A DNA stretch of 42,008 nucleotides from Porticoccaceae bacterium (GCA_024644585.1 JAHEHM010000014.1:20324-62331), one strand, 5' to 3'. Counted from the first letter of the stretch, positions 11,263 to 22,305 are shown. Made by a program: numbers and translations. The notes: generated from the sequence alone by a model not told the origin.

Positions 11263-12381
11263 ATGGCTTGGAACGAACCTGGTGGCGGAAAAGATCCTTG
11301 GGGAGGTAACCGCAATGATGGCCCGCCCGATATTGATGAGGCTCTAAAAAAGCTTGCCGAAAAATTCAGTTTTCTGGGTGGCGGTAAGGGCGGTAGCAGT
11401 AAAGGTTTATTGCCTGTAGTCATTGCAGTGGTTGCTATACTTTGGGGTCTAATGGGTTTTTACCAAGTAGATGAAAAAGAGCAAGCCGTTGTGTTACGCC
11501 TAGGTAAATATCATTCAACCAATGGTTCAGGTCTGCATTGGAATCCTCCTGTTATAGACGCTATTAGCGTGGTTGGTGTGACTGAAGAGCGCCAATACCC
11601 GGTACGTGGCTTAATGCTGACTCAAGATGAAAATATTGTCGAGATTTCGCTAACGGTTCAGTACAACATTGCTAATGCTAAAGATTTTGTCCTCAACGTC
11701 AAAGACCCTGAGACTAGCCTTAAGCAGGCCACAGATAGTGCGTTGCGCCATGTTGTTGGAAGCACCGGCCTAGATGGCGTGATTTCAACGGGACGTGAAC
11801 AGGTTGCTCTGGGTACTGCTGAGAAACTTCAGGTGCTCTTGGATATTTATGGCAGTGGTATCAATGTTGTAAAAATTAACATTAAAGAATCTAGACCACC
11901 CTCTGAAGTGAAGGCGGCCTATGATGATGTAATTCGTGCACGAGAAGATTTAGAGCGTCTAGTCAACGAGGCGCAGGCATATTCCAACGGTATTATTCCG
12001 GAAGCGCGAGGTGAAGCACAAAGATTAAGAGAAGAGGCTGAGGGTTACCGATCTCAGGTTGTCTCTAAATCTCAGGGTGAGGCCAAGCGATTCACTAAAT
12101 TATTGGAAGAGTATCAAAAAGCGCCAGGGGTAACCCGTGAGCGACTCTACCTAGATGCTGTTGAAGAAGTCATGACGCAAAGCACGAAAATCCTCATGGA
12201 CGCAGAAGGCGGCAATAATATGCTTTACCTTCCTCTGGATAAAATTGTTCAGCAGGGTGGTAGCACTAGGCAATCGGACTCATCACTTTCCAGTGATCAA
12301 ATGGTAGACCGCATTGCTAACGATGTTATTGAAAGATTACAAAGAAACAGTGATCGAGTTCAATCGGAGAGACGACGATGA
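11263..12381 (+). CDS. hflK: FtsH protease modulator HflK
   Basis: Gly-rich N-terminus, single TM helix, SPFH/band-7 domain. Located directly upstream of hflC. Confidence 0.96.
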   Translation: MAWNEPGGGKDPWGGNRNDGPPDIDEALKKLAEKFSFLGGGKGGSSKGLLPVVIAVVAILWGLMGFYQVDEKEQAVVLRLGKYHSTNGSGLHWNPPVIDAISVVGVTEERQYPVRGLMLTQDENIVEISLTVQYNIANAKDFVLNVKDPETSLKQATDSALRHVVGSTGLDGVISTGREQVALGTAEKLQVLLDIYGSGINVVKINIKESRPPSEVKAAYDDVIRAREDLERLVNEAQAYSNGIIPEARGEAQRLREEAEGYRSQVVSKSQGEAKRFTKLLEEYQKAPGVTRERLYLDAVEEVMTQSTKILMDAEGGNNMLYLPLDKIVQQGGSTRQSDSSLSSDQMVDRIANDVIERLQRNSDRVQSERRR

Positions 12382-13247
12382 AAAATCTATTTAAAGCACT
12401 AGGTTTACTGGTCATTGTTTTAGTTGCGGTCAATAGCACCCTGTATGTGGTGAGTGAATTTGAGCGCGGTGTAAAACTTCGTTTCGGTAAGCTAATTGAG
12501 GCAGATATTCAGCCCGGTTTACATGTTAAATTGCCAATCGTTGATGATGTAAGAATCTTTGATGCGAGAATCCTAACCTTGGATGCACAGCAGGCAAGTT
12601 TCTTTACTATCGAGAAAAAGCGTTTGATTGTTGATTCCTATGCGAAATGGCGAATTTCCAATGTTGAGACCTACTATAAAGCAACCGGTGGCGTTGAATC
12701 CGTTGCACACAACCGATTAGCCAACCGTGTTAATACCGGTTTGCGTAACCAGTTTGGTACAAGAACCCTGCATGAAGTGGTTTCTGGTGAACGTGATTTG
12801 TTGATGAAAAATATCACCGATGATCTTAACCAGTCTGTATTAGATAGTCTGGGTATTGAAGTGATTGATGTGCGTGTTAAGCGTATTGATTTACCGCAGG
12901 AAGTGAGTGGGCCTGTATTCAGACGTATGACTGCTGAGCGAGAAAAAGAAGCCCGTGAGCTAAGATCTACTGGTAAAGAGAAGGCAGAAAAAATTCGCGC
13001 AGCGGCTGATCGTCAAAGAACCATTGAACTGGCTAATGCCTATCGCGATGCGGAAGAGTTAAGAGGTGAGGGTGATGCAGAGGCTGCAGGTATCTATGCG
13101 GCGGCTTATCAACAGGACCCGGAATTCTATTCCTTTGTCCGTAGCCTCAATGCTTACAAGCAGTCGTTTTCAAACAAAGGCGACATTATGCTGGTTGAGC
13201 CAGACAGTGACTTTTTCAAATACTTAAAAAACCAGAACGCTAAATAG
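12378..13247 (+). CDS. hflC: FtsH protease modulator HflC
   Basis: SPFH/band-7 domain. ATGA overlap with hflK. Confidence 0.96.
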   Translation: MKNLFKALGLLVIVLVAVNSTLYVVSEFERGVKLRFGKLIEADIQPGLHVKLPIVDDVRIFDARILTLDAQQASFFTIEKKRLIVDSYAKWRISNVETYYKATGGVESVAHNRLANRVNTGLRNQFGTRTLHEVVSGERDLLMKNITDDLNQSVLDSLGIEVIDVRVKRIDLPQEVSGPVFRRMTAEREKEARELRSTGKEKAEKIRAAADRQRTIELANAYRDAEELRGEGDAEAAGIYAAAYQQDPEFYSFVRSLNAYKQSFSNKGDIMLVEPDSDFFKYLKNQNAK

Positions 13248-13342
13248 GCTAATGGTAAAGCTGTGATTTGTTGGAATATGTAAATTAATTGAAATTGTTA
13301 TAAGAAATTTCTGCCACAGTTGCAGCTTATTTGTTAAAATCT

Positions 13343-13370
13343 AAAAAAACCGGGGCGACTCGGTTTTTTT
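13343..13370 (+). terminator. Rho-independent terminator of the hfq-hflXKC transcription unit
   Basis: AAAAAAACCG-GGGCGACT-CGGTTTTTTT: complementary arms with a terminal T-run, about 96 bp after the hflC stop. Confidence 0.75.
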
Positions 13371-13470
13371 ATTCGTCCAAAGATGCAAAAATTGCCATTA
13401 TCCAGTCAAATAGTAAGGCTGAAATCTGTTCAATATTGCTGCATTTAGGGTTAGGTAATGTGAGGTCATT

Positions 13471-14649
13471 GTGTCAAAAATAGACAGTTGGTTATTGCCA
13501 GATGGCATCGATGAGGTGCTTCCAGAGCAGGCGCGATTTATAGAAAAGTCGCGGCGAGAACTCTTGGACCTATACAATAGCTGGGGCTATGACCTAGTGA
13601 TCCCCCCAATGGTCGAATTTTCAGAATCATTATTGAGCGGTTTTGGGTCAGATCTAGACTTGGTGACTTTTAAGTTAACCGATCAGTTAAGTGGACGCAT
13701 GATGGGAATTCGCGCTGACATTACCCCTCAGGCAGCTAGAATAGATGCTCACAGTTTAAATCGTCAGGGTCCCAGTCGGCTCTGTTATGCAGGTACTGTT
13801 CTTCAAACCAAGCCCAGAGCACCTCTTGAATCGCGCACGCCCATTTCTATTGGCGTTGAGCTGTTTGGTGAAGCAGGCATTGGCGCCGATATCGAAGTTA
13901 TTGAACTATTTCTCAAAACCCTTGAAACCGCTGGTATCGATGAGGTTCACCTTGATATTGGCCACGTTGATATTTTGCGCGGCCTGTTGGTGGGTTCAAA
14001 ACTATCGAATGTTCAGGAGTCAGAGCTTTTTGAATTGCTTCAACGCAAGGCAAATGCTGAATTGGATGCGTGGATTGCTGAGAATATTACAGACTCCAAG
14101 TTAGCCGGATGGCTTAAATCACTTCCGGCTCTTTCGGGTAGCAAAGATGTACTGGCTGAAGCCAGAAGCTGTCTTGCTGGTGCTCCAGAGCCGGTTATTG
14201 CCGCCCTTGACCAGCTGGATCAGATTGTCGATGCCCTAAGCAATCAGTCGGTAACCATATACCTCGATCTTGGTGATCTAGCAGGCTACAGATACCACAC
14301 AGGTATTGTTTTTGCCGCTTATAAGCAGGGTTATGGCAAGGCATTAGGCAATGGCGGGCGCTACGATAATATTGGTGAAGCCTTTGGCCGAGCAAGAACC
14401 GCCACCGGTTTTGCATTTGATCTAAAGTCGCTAGTAGCTAATGGAGCCACAGAGCAACAGACTTTGTCTGGTATCTATGTGCCTAGCACCACAGACACCC
14501 AATGCGATGACATGGTTGCACAGCTGCGAGAGCAGGGTGAGCGTGTGGTTCAGGGATTTGATGGTCAGGTTCCAAATTTTAAAGAAATTAACTGTGATCG
14601 TCAGCTGGTTAAGAAAGGCGATCAGTATCAAATTGAAAAAATATCCTGA
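13471..14649 (+). CDS. hisZ: ATP phosphoribosyltransferase regulatory subunit HisZ
   Basis: 392 aa, GTG start. HisRS-like catalytic-domain paralogue lacking the anticodon-binding domain. Sits directly upstream of purA, as in Pseudomonas. Confidence 0.92.
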   Translation: MSKIDSWLLPDGIDEVLPEQARFIEKSRRELLDLYNSWGYDLVIPPMVEFSESLLSGFGSDLDLVTFKLTDQLSGRMMGIRADITPQAARIDAHSLNRQGPSRLCYAGTVLQTKPRAPLESRTPISIGVELFGEAGIGADIEVIELFLKTLETAGIDEVHLDIGHVDILRGLLVGSKLSNVQESELFELLQRKANAELDAWIAENITDSKLAGWLKSLPALSGSKDVLAEARSCLAGAPEPVIAALDQLDQIVDALSNQSVTIYLDLGDLAGYRYHTGIVFAAYKQGYGKALGNGGRYDNIGEAFGRARTATGFAFDLKSLVANGATEQQTLSGIYVPSTTDTQCDDMVAQLREQGERVVQGFDGQVPNFKEINCDRQLVKKGDQYQIEKIS

Positions 14650-14654
14650 TTTAA

Positions 14655-15980
<1,326 letters not shown>

Positions 15981-16019
15981 AAAACTCGCGTTGAACTGGT
16001 AATTGCAAGGTCGCTTTTA

Positions 16020-16913
16020 TCAGTTTTTTGTGTAGCTGGTTATTTCTCGGGATAGCCCTAGGGTAAATAAATGATCAGCACGTTGGGGCATTTCTTGTAA
16101 GCTATTTTCAGTTACCCGTTCAAAATAACTAATAAAACGCCTAATCTGCTGCTCATTCATTATCCCTGATTGAGTGCTTAGACCCTCTTTTGCGAGTCGC
16201 TTAACTAACTTCTGTTCCTGCTCGAGTCGCCAGTTAAACACGGTATCAAATGAAGGAGCTTGCAGCATAATTAGCTCATCTACCAAATTAAACAGGGCTG
16301 GGTACTCATTTGTTAGCGCTTGGTTCACATAGTTGCGCCAAATGCTATCAGTATCTTCTTCTTGCTCTAGTGCATTAATAGCATTAGTTAGAGCTTCAGT
16401 TTTCTGGGGGAGCGCGCCTAGACACCAACCTTCTAACACAATCAGCCCCACAGGCTCTTCAATAGATGATAGTTGATCCTGAGGGACGCGATCATCAATA
16501 CTTTTATCAAAACGCGTGACCAGCGTTTTTTCACCGGCTAATAAATGTTTAATACAGCTGATAGCCAACTCAACATCATGGGTGCCAGGTACACCGCGGG
16601 TTGCAAGCAGGGGATGAATTTGGCTGGCGAGTGCATTCCTTTCTGATTTAGTCAGATAAAAGTCATCCAGTGACAGTGCAACAGTTTTCATATCTAGCTG
16701 TTCAGAAACAGCGGTACATAAATAGTCTGCAAGAGTTGATTTACCTGAACCTTGGCAGCCATTAATACCTATAACCCTTGGGATTTTGTTGTGATTATAT
16801 TCAGCAACAATAGAGTCGACTATTGGTGAGAACCATTGTTTTGCCGCATCCAAATAGGCGGGAGGTAATTGGTTGCGCTCAAGGAAAGCCTGTTCCTTTG
16901 CTGATATGTTCAT
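16020..16913 (-). CDS. P-loop kinase of the D-glycerate 3-kinase (plant GLYK-like) type
   Basis: 297 aa. GINGCQGSGKSTLADYL Walker A, LSLDDFYLTKSER, HPLLATRGVPGTHD, VLEGWCLG. Confidence 0.78.
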   Translation of the reverse strand: MNISAKEQAFLERNQLPPAYLDAAKQWFSPIVDSIVAEYNHNKIPRVIGINGCQGSGKSTLADYLCTAVSEQLDMKTVALSLDDFYLTKSERNALASQIHPLLATRGVPGTHDVELAISCIKHLLAGEKTLVTRFDKSIDDRVPQDQLSSIEEPVGLIVLEGWCLGALPQKTEALTNAINALEQEEDTDSIWRNYVNQALTNEYPALFNLVDELIMLQAPSFDTVFNWRLEQEQKLVKRLAKEGLSTQSGIMNEQQIRRFISYFERVTENSLQEMPQRADHLFTLGLSREITSYTKN

Positions 16914-17150
16914 AGATGATCATTCCATGGCTAGAATAAAAATTTTGTTAATCGTATTGAAGTAACCGCTAGGACGTCTGAAAGACCCATTAATACTATC
17001 ATAGACTTAAAATGCAAAACTAGCATAGTTGTGCGAAAAAAAAGGTAAACTACTGCCTAGTCAAGGCAATGCTAAACTTTAATAAAATTTAAATGTTGAG
17101 TTTGTATAATGACTCTTTGCAGAATACTTTTTCGTATACAGGGAAACCGA

Positions 17151-18767
17151 ATGAAAAAACTTATTTTTATCGCGCTTTTGGCCATCATTGGCTGTGATAG
17201 GGCGACTAATGAGGTTTCTCCACCAAATAACTATGATGTTCAGCTAACGGATAAAACCAATCCATGGTTTCAATCTTCTATAACAGAGCTCGAGAAAAAG
17301 AGGCTTGCGGCTGAAAAGATACAGAACCAGTTGGGTGCGGCAAAAAACATTATATTATTTGTCGGCGATGGTATGAGCCTGACTACAGTCACTGCTTCGC
17401 GTATTTTTGAGGGTCAACGCAATGGATTACTCGGTGAAGAAAATAATCTGAGTTTTGATAATTTTCCTTTCTCTGGCTTAGCCAAAACCTATGCAGTTGA
17501 TACTCAGGTTCCCGATTCAGCAAGCACCATGACGGCTATGATGAGTGGTGTGAAAACTAATCGAGGTATTGTCGGTATTTCGGAACAGGTTAGTCGAGGA
17601 AAGTGCGAAACCCAAGCGGGTAATGAGCTTATTTCTGCCCTAGATTTGGCCGAGCTTGCCGGTCTATCTACAGGTATAGTTACCACTGCTCGAGTAACCC
17701 ACGCAACCCCAGCAGCCACCTATGCAAAGTCACCAGATAGAGATTGGGAAGACCCCTCAGAAATGTCCCAGTCAGCAATTGATGCGGGTTGCCAAGATAT
17801 TGCTGCTCAATTTATAGCTTACCAGTCTAATCTAAATCAGCGTTATCCTGGTGCTAAAACAGATGGTATTGAGGTGGTTATGGGTGGCGGCTTGCGACAT
17901 TTTTTACCGGCGAGCAAAGAAACAGAAGATAGCATGGGTACTCGCCCCGATGGCCGTAATCTAGTGGATGAATGGAAACAAACTAATCCTCTGGGTACCT
18001 ACCTTGATAACCGAACTGACTTTGATGCCACGAACTTTGAAGAGGCAACACAGATATTAGGTTTATTTAGCCCCTCTCATATGCGATTTGAAGCCAATCG
18101 CAAGCATAATGGCTATCAGCAACCTTCATTAAGTGAAATGACTGCAAATGCGATTAAGGTTTTACAAAAAAACGCGAAAGGTTTTTTCTTAATGGTAGAA
18201 GCGGGGCGGATTGATCATGCGCACCATGTAGGAAACGCCTATAACGCATTATCAGATACTGTTGAATTTTCCAATGCTGTCGATGTGGCTCTGCAGGCAA
18301 CTGATGGCGACGATACTCTGATTGTAGTCACTGCCGATCATGGGCATGTGTTTACTATGGCCGGTTATCCCAAGCGCGGTAATCCTATTTTGGGTAAGGT
18401 GGTTCCATTGGGGCAAACAAAACCATCATTAGCTGTGGATAATTTACCCTACACCACTTTGGGTTATGCCAATGGGCGAGGGCATCGTCATTTAGGCTTG
18501 GAAACCGATGCTGACGAATGCTACGACGGGCCGGTATTTGCCGGGCGAGCCAATTTAACGGGAATGGATACTACTCAGCCCGGTTTTTTTCAGGAATCCT
18601 TAGTGCCATTAACCTCGGAAACCCATTCAGGTGAAGATGTTGTCATCTATGCATCGGGGCCGGGCGCGCATCTTATTTCTGGCAGTAATGAACAAACCAT
18701 TATTTTTCATGTTATGAACCATGCCGCGGGACTAGTTGATAAGGCCGAACGGGCGCTCAGTCGATAG
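17151..18767 (+). CDS. Alkaline phosphatase (PhoA superfamily), probable lipoprotein
   Basis: VGDGMSLTTVTASRI, VPDSASTMTAMMSGVKTN, VEAGRIDHAHHVGNAYNAL, VTADHGHVFTMAGY, ETHSGEDVVIYASGPGA. The ORF track starts at 17109. MKKLIFIALLAIIGC at 17151 gives a lipobox and is the likelier start. Confidence 0.9.
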   Translation: MKKLIFIALLAIIGCDRATNEVSPPNNYDVQLTDKTNPWFQSSITELEKKRLAAEKIQNQLGAAKNIILFVGDGMSLTTVTASRIFEGQRNGLLGEENNLSFDNFPFSGLAKTYAVDTQVPDSASTMTAMMSGVKTNRGIVGISEQVSRGKCETQAGNELISALDLAELAGLSTGIVTTARVTHATPAATYAKSPDRDWEDPSEMSQSAIDAGCQDIAAQFIAYQSNLNQRYPGAKTDGIEVVMGGGLRHFLPASKETEDSMGTRPDGRNLVDEWKQTNPLGTYLDNRTDFDATNFEEATQILGLFSPSHMRFEANRKHNGYQQPSLSEMTANAIKVLQKNAKGFFLMVEAGRIDHAHHVGNAYNALSDTVEFSNAVDVALQATDGDDTLIVVTADHGHVFTMAGYPKRGNPILGKVVPLGQTKPSLAVDNLPYTTLGYANGRGHRHLGLETDADECYDGPVFAGRANLTGMDTTQPGFFQESLVPLTSETHSGEDVVIYASGPGAHLISGSNEQTIIFHVMNHAAGLVDKAERALSR

Positions 18768-18777
18768 TATTCAAAGG

Positions 18778-19845
18778 TTATTTTGATTTACCTAGATTAG
18801 GCTCTACAGGGAGCCCAGCGCTGATTTTATGGTTTATCTCTGCGATAGTATTAGAAATGGCTAGAAAGCGCTCAGAGGTCGCTGGGTGGGACGCTGAATG
18901 GCTTGTACCAATACTACCCGGGTGTTCTGCCGCCATCTGCCGCCAAAAGTTGGCAGAACCCTCCAGTGGAAGGCCTGCCGCATTCATATAATACAGGGCA
19001 ACATAGTCAGCCTCAGCTTCAAAATCCTGTGAAAACGCCCTTGCACCCATATTGGCAAATGTGCCGCGAGTACTGACACCGTTGGCAGCTGCCGCTAAAT
19101 CAATAATGGTACCTAGCATATGATTGGTCTTTTTCTTGTCGAGATGCCCCATGAGGTTATGACCTAGCTCGTGAGCGACGACTAAAGCTAATTCTTGGTC
19201 CTGTTGTGCGAAGCGCATCATACCCTTAGTAATTATGATACGTTTGCCATCGGCATAGGCATTGACCGCATCACTCTCTCGAAGAACCACGGGATAGCCA
19301 CAGATTGTCTCGAGCCTAATATCCATTTCAAGCAGCTGGTCGCCGCGTTTTACTAATAAGGATTTTATCGGTGCGGTGTTCTTAGCGATACGACTGGCTT
19401 CTGCGTAGAATTTTTTATGTTGTTGGTTGCTAGTGCCAAACTCAACGTCATTAATTGACAGTATTCGATCATTGACAGCGAGCCCTGACTTGGCGGCAGG
19501 ACCCTTTTCGGCAACCCATGTCACAGTATATTCATCACCACTAAAAATTTTATTGGCTGTGGTTCGCCAGGCATCTTTGTAGTCGCTACTGGAGGATCCG
19601 CGAGCACCCATGGAATAGGATCTTTTGGCGGTGCAAAACTTTGTAGCGGCCTTAAGGATCGGGTAAGACACTGTATTAAGGCGTTTTTTGTAACTTAGAA
19701 TTTTTTTGAGGGCCAGTTCTCTTTGAAGAGCGGCCTCTGCTGATACCTCAGTAGGGTCATAATTGACCTTCACTTTACTGGGTGCAGCGCATGCGGTGAT
19801 GGCAATCGAGACTATAATAAGAAAGCTGAGCCTAAGCATTAGCAA
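18778..19845 (-). CDS. M48-family metalloprotease with PDZ domain, probable lipoprotein
   Basis: Signal/lipobox LIIVSIAITACA, PDZ-like VAEKGPAAKSGLAVNDRILSINDV, zinc motif VVAHELGHNLMGH, and EAEADYVALYYM. Confidence 0.87.
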   Translation of the reverse strand: MLMLRLSFLIIVSIAITACAAPSKVKVNYDPTEVSAEAALQRELALKKILSYKKRLNTVSYPILKAATKFCTAKRSYSMGARGSSSSDYKDAWRTTANKIFSGDEYTVTWVAEKGPAAKSGLAVNDRILSINDVEFGTSNQQHKKFYAEASRIAKNTAPIKSLLVKRGDQLLEMDIRLETICGYPVVLRESDAVNAYADGKRIIITKGMMRFAQQDQELALVVAHELGHNLMGHLDKKKTNHMLGTIIDLAAAANGVSTRGTFANMGARAFSQDFEAEADYVALYYMNAAGLPLEGSANFWRQMAAEHPGSIGTSHSASHPATSERFLAISNTIAEINHKISAGLPVEPNLGKSK

Positions 19846-20108
19846 ACCTTCAATTTATTAAATAAATTTTTTTGTATTACTTTTAACTTTAACAGTTTTT
19901 AAGTTGCATGCAAAAATCCATTAACTGCCAGAGTGAATAGGCCTTCATGATTACTTGAAATATTTAAGATAAGGCGCGTAACTTTGACTATAGTAATTGT
20001 TAAATCTTGATTTTTTTTGGCTTAAATTTTGGTATTTAGATTTATTATTATCGCTATTAATTATAGATTAATGCATAATTTATAATTAAATTTTCCTAGG
20101 AATCTTCT

Positions 20109-20918
20109 ATGAAGCTGTTAAAAACTATTTATTTTCTTGTAATTACACTATCGCTTATAGGGTGTGGTGGCGGTGGCGGTGGGAAGGTTAGTCTGGATGA
20201 ATCAGCAGATGGTATTTGGGTTGGCGCATCTTTCAATGAAAAAAGCGATAAATCTGATATAACTTCACTTTTTTATGGCGGCAAGTATGCGACTATAAAT
20301 ACTACCGATAAAGAACTTTATAGTGGCTCATACACAATTGAAAAAGATGTCATTGCCTCTCAAAATTCAAAAAGTTTTAGATGGGATGGTTCAAAATTAG
20401 CTAATGGTTCAATTCTTGGAAAAGTAAATTCACAAAGTGTGATTGAACTGGCATTTACTGAGGATTTAAGTAATTCAGATGTTAATAACCCACAGATAAG
20501 AAATGATTATAATATGTATGAAAGAGAACTCTCTGAAAAAAACTTAAATAATAATCTTTTAAAGGGTTCCTGGACTACAAAAACACCTTTTGAGTCTTCA
20601 TCTGTTGATGAGCCTTTATATGTTTTTGCCCTTCAAAATGGCAAGCTTTCTGTCGTCAATTCTATTAATTGTTTTATAGAGGGGGAGCTTAAAATTCCCA
20701 AAGGTAATTTAAATGTTTTCGAGTTCACGCTAAAAATTTCTGGTTCTGCCTGTAATTTCAATGGAGATTATTCTGGACTTGGTTATTCTGACACCAAATG
20801 GATTGAAAAAGAGGATAGTGATGATGTGAAAATCGATGTAGAGGTCGATATGCTCACCTTTGCCTATTCAAATGATGATTTTGGTTTTGTTTTTGAAACT
20901 TATAGATTAAGTCCATGA
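20109..20918 (+). CDS. Hypothetical lipoprotein, paralogue A
   Basis: 269 aa. Signal peptide and lipobox followed by a Gly run (LSLIGCGGGGGG). Shares ESADGxWxG, SGSxxI, LxGSW and CxxxGxYSGLG motifs with the ORF at 21525-22256. Confidence 0.75.
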   Translation: MKLLKTIYFLVITLSLIGCGGGGGGKVSLDESADGIWVGASFNEKSDKSDITSLFYGGKYATINTTDKELYSGSYTIEKDVIASQNSKSFRWDGSKLANGSILGKVNSQSVIELAFTEDLSNSDVNNPQIRNDYNMYERELSEKNLNNNLLKGSWTTKTPFESSSVDEPLYVFALQNGKLSVVNSINCFIEGELKIPKGNLNVFEFTLKISGSACNFNGDYSGLGYSDTKWIEKEDSDDVKIDVEVDMLTFAYSNDDFGFVFETYRLSP

Positions 20919-21041
20919 TTTCTTGATAGCTCTTGGTTGTTTTAGGTTTGTGTTGTTGCTATATCTGCCATAGCTAGCAAGGTAGAAGAAAAATGACCTC
21001 TTAGATTCAGCAAGAATCTTTAAATTACTTTTTTACTGATG

Positions 21042-21066
21042 CCCCTGTTTTATACAGGGGTTTTTG
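21042..21066 (+). terminator. Rho-independent terminator downstream of lipoprotein A
   Basis: CCCCTGttttataCAGGGG followed by a T-rich run (TTTTTGGTTTTT). Confidence 0.75.
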
Positions 21067-21133
21067 GTTTTTCGAACCTTGATATATTTACTTAGGTAGA
21101 TTTAAGAGGAAATGGCGCACCCTCCGGGTATAA

Positions 21134-21206
21134 AGGCTCAATACGACTTATGCCTACGACTAATCGATTATGAGTCGACTGCTCTAACCAGCTGAGCTAT
21201 GGGCGG
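21134..21206 (-). pseudogene. Degenerate tRNA-Ile(CAU) copy
   Basis: A 52-nt block (21153-21204) matches the intact tRNA at 22903-22954 with 2 mismatches, including the whole anticodon arm and a D arm that differs only at one D-loop base. The acceptor (CCGCCCA / TGAGCCT) and T arm no longer pair properly, and there is no CCA at the expected 3' end. Confidence 0.8.
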
Positions 21207-21324
21207 TTTTCCTTTGGTGTAGTCAAATACCTATGTAATTCAATGATTTACGCAAACTACTTACGTCCAACTGATGACACCAATCTAAGTCTATTTAGAC
21301 CCCGCGTCAAGTATATTGTTACCC

Positions 21325-21354
21325 AACTGTTACCTGTACTGTACCTAATCATTA
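21325..21354 (+). repeat. Direct repeat DR-L (arm-type-like)
   Basis: AACTGTTACCTGTACTGTACCTAATCATTA. Matches 22790-22819 at 25/30 positions, with a 15-nt perfect core TACTGTACCTAATCA. Confidence 0.7.
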
Positions 21355-21524
21355 AAGCCGAATAGGGCGCAATAACAGGGGGCAGGGGTGTCTTTTGTTG
21401 CGTTTAGTTGCTACTGGTTATGTTGGGGGGTGGATTTAAGTGAATTTAGAGATTGTATCTATATTACCTGCAATATATTATTCATCTTTGAATTAATTAT
21501 AATTACCTTAAGGAAAATAATAAT

Positions 21525-22256
21525 ATGTTTATATTCAGATATATAGTTTCAATTTTGCTTGTTGCAACACTCGCATCATGTGGTGGCGGCTCAGGGAACT
21601 CAGACGTTTCAGCCAGCTCGAATAACGAATCTGCTGATGGTTATTGGGAAGGAAGAATCACTGACAGTTATGGGGCTTCATCTGAAGTAGTATTTTTTTC
21701 TAGCGGAGGAGAATTTATTGCAGTTGATGATGATAGTGATGTAATTGTGAGTGGTTCATTGAGTATAAGAGGAGACGAACTTACTTCAACAAACACTAAA
21801 CTATATGAGTATGACGGTATCTATCTTATGGACTTAGAAATTGATGGTTTTGTTAATACAAAATCACGAATTCTCGCTGACGTTATTGATGTTGAGTCTG
21901 GAGAAACAAGCTCTTTAAGTCTGGACTATGATATTTTTTTAGATGAACCAATTACTTATTCTGACTTATCTGGGTCATGGGATTTTCTTGATGACAATGA
22001 TGAATTTTATTCTGTTGATGTTGATAACAGGGGTGCCTTTAACGTTGATGTTGATGGATGCATTATTTCAGGCAAATTCTCAATACCTAACAATACAATA
22101 AGTATTATTTCCGCTGAGTTCACTGTATCTGGTGAAAGCACCTGTATTATCGGAAATTACAGTGGCCTAGGGGCCATAGTTGAGAATGAATTAGTGGCAG
22201 TAGGCATAAATAGTGAATATGCCATTGTACAGTTTGCATTCAAATCGAACCGATAA
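21525..22256 (+). CDS. Hypothetical lipoprotein, paralogue B
   Basis: 243 aa. Lipobox VATLASCGGGSG. Motif-by-motif similarity to the ORF at 20109-20918. Confidence 0.75.
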   Translation: MFIFRYIVSILLVATLASCGGGSGNSDVSASSNNESADGYWEGRITDSYGASSEVVFFSSGGEFIAVDDDSDVIVSGSLSIRGDELTSTNTKLYEYDGIYLMDLEIDGFVNTKSRILADVIDVESGETSSLSLDYDIFLDEPITYSDLSGSWDFLDDNDEFYSVDVDNRGAFNVDVDGCIISGKFSIPNNTISIISAEFTVSGESTCIIGNYSGLGAIVENELVAVGINSEYAIVQFAFKSNR

Positions 22257-22305
22257 AAACAAAACATCAAGTTATATAGTTTCCTGATGAGTCAAAGAGT
22301 GGGGG

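Noticed and set aside
11139-11423. Minus-strand ORF, Pro/Leu-rich, across the hflX-hflK junction
   Set aside because: Antisense of the Gly-rich HflK N-terminus. The composition is a by-product of that sequence.
16914-17150. PHO box upstream of the alkaline phosphatase
   Set aside because: I could not identify two CTGTCAT-like direct repeats at the expected spacing.
21121-21134. CACCCTCCGGGTATA next to the tRNA pseudogene as the 3' end of another tRNA
   Set aside because: No matching 5' acceptor strand or T arm could be assembled. Similarity to a tRNA-Arg segment is probably chance.
21134-21206. Second functional tRNA-Ile gene
   Set aside because: Acceptor stem CCGCCCA/TGAGCCT pairs at only about 4 of 7 positions, the T arm is disrupted, and CCA is absent.
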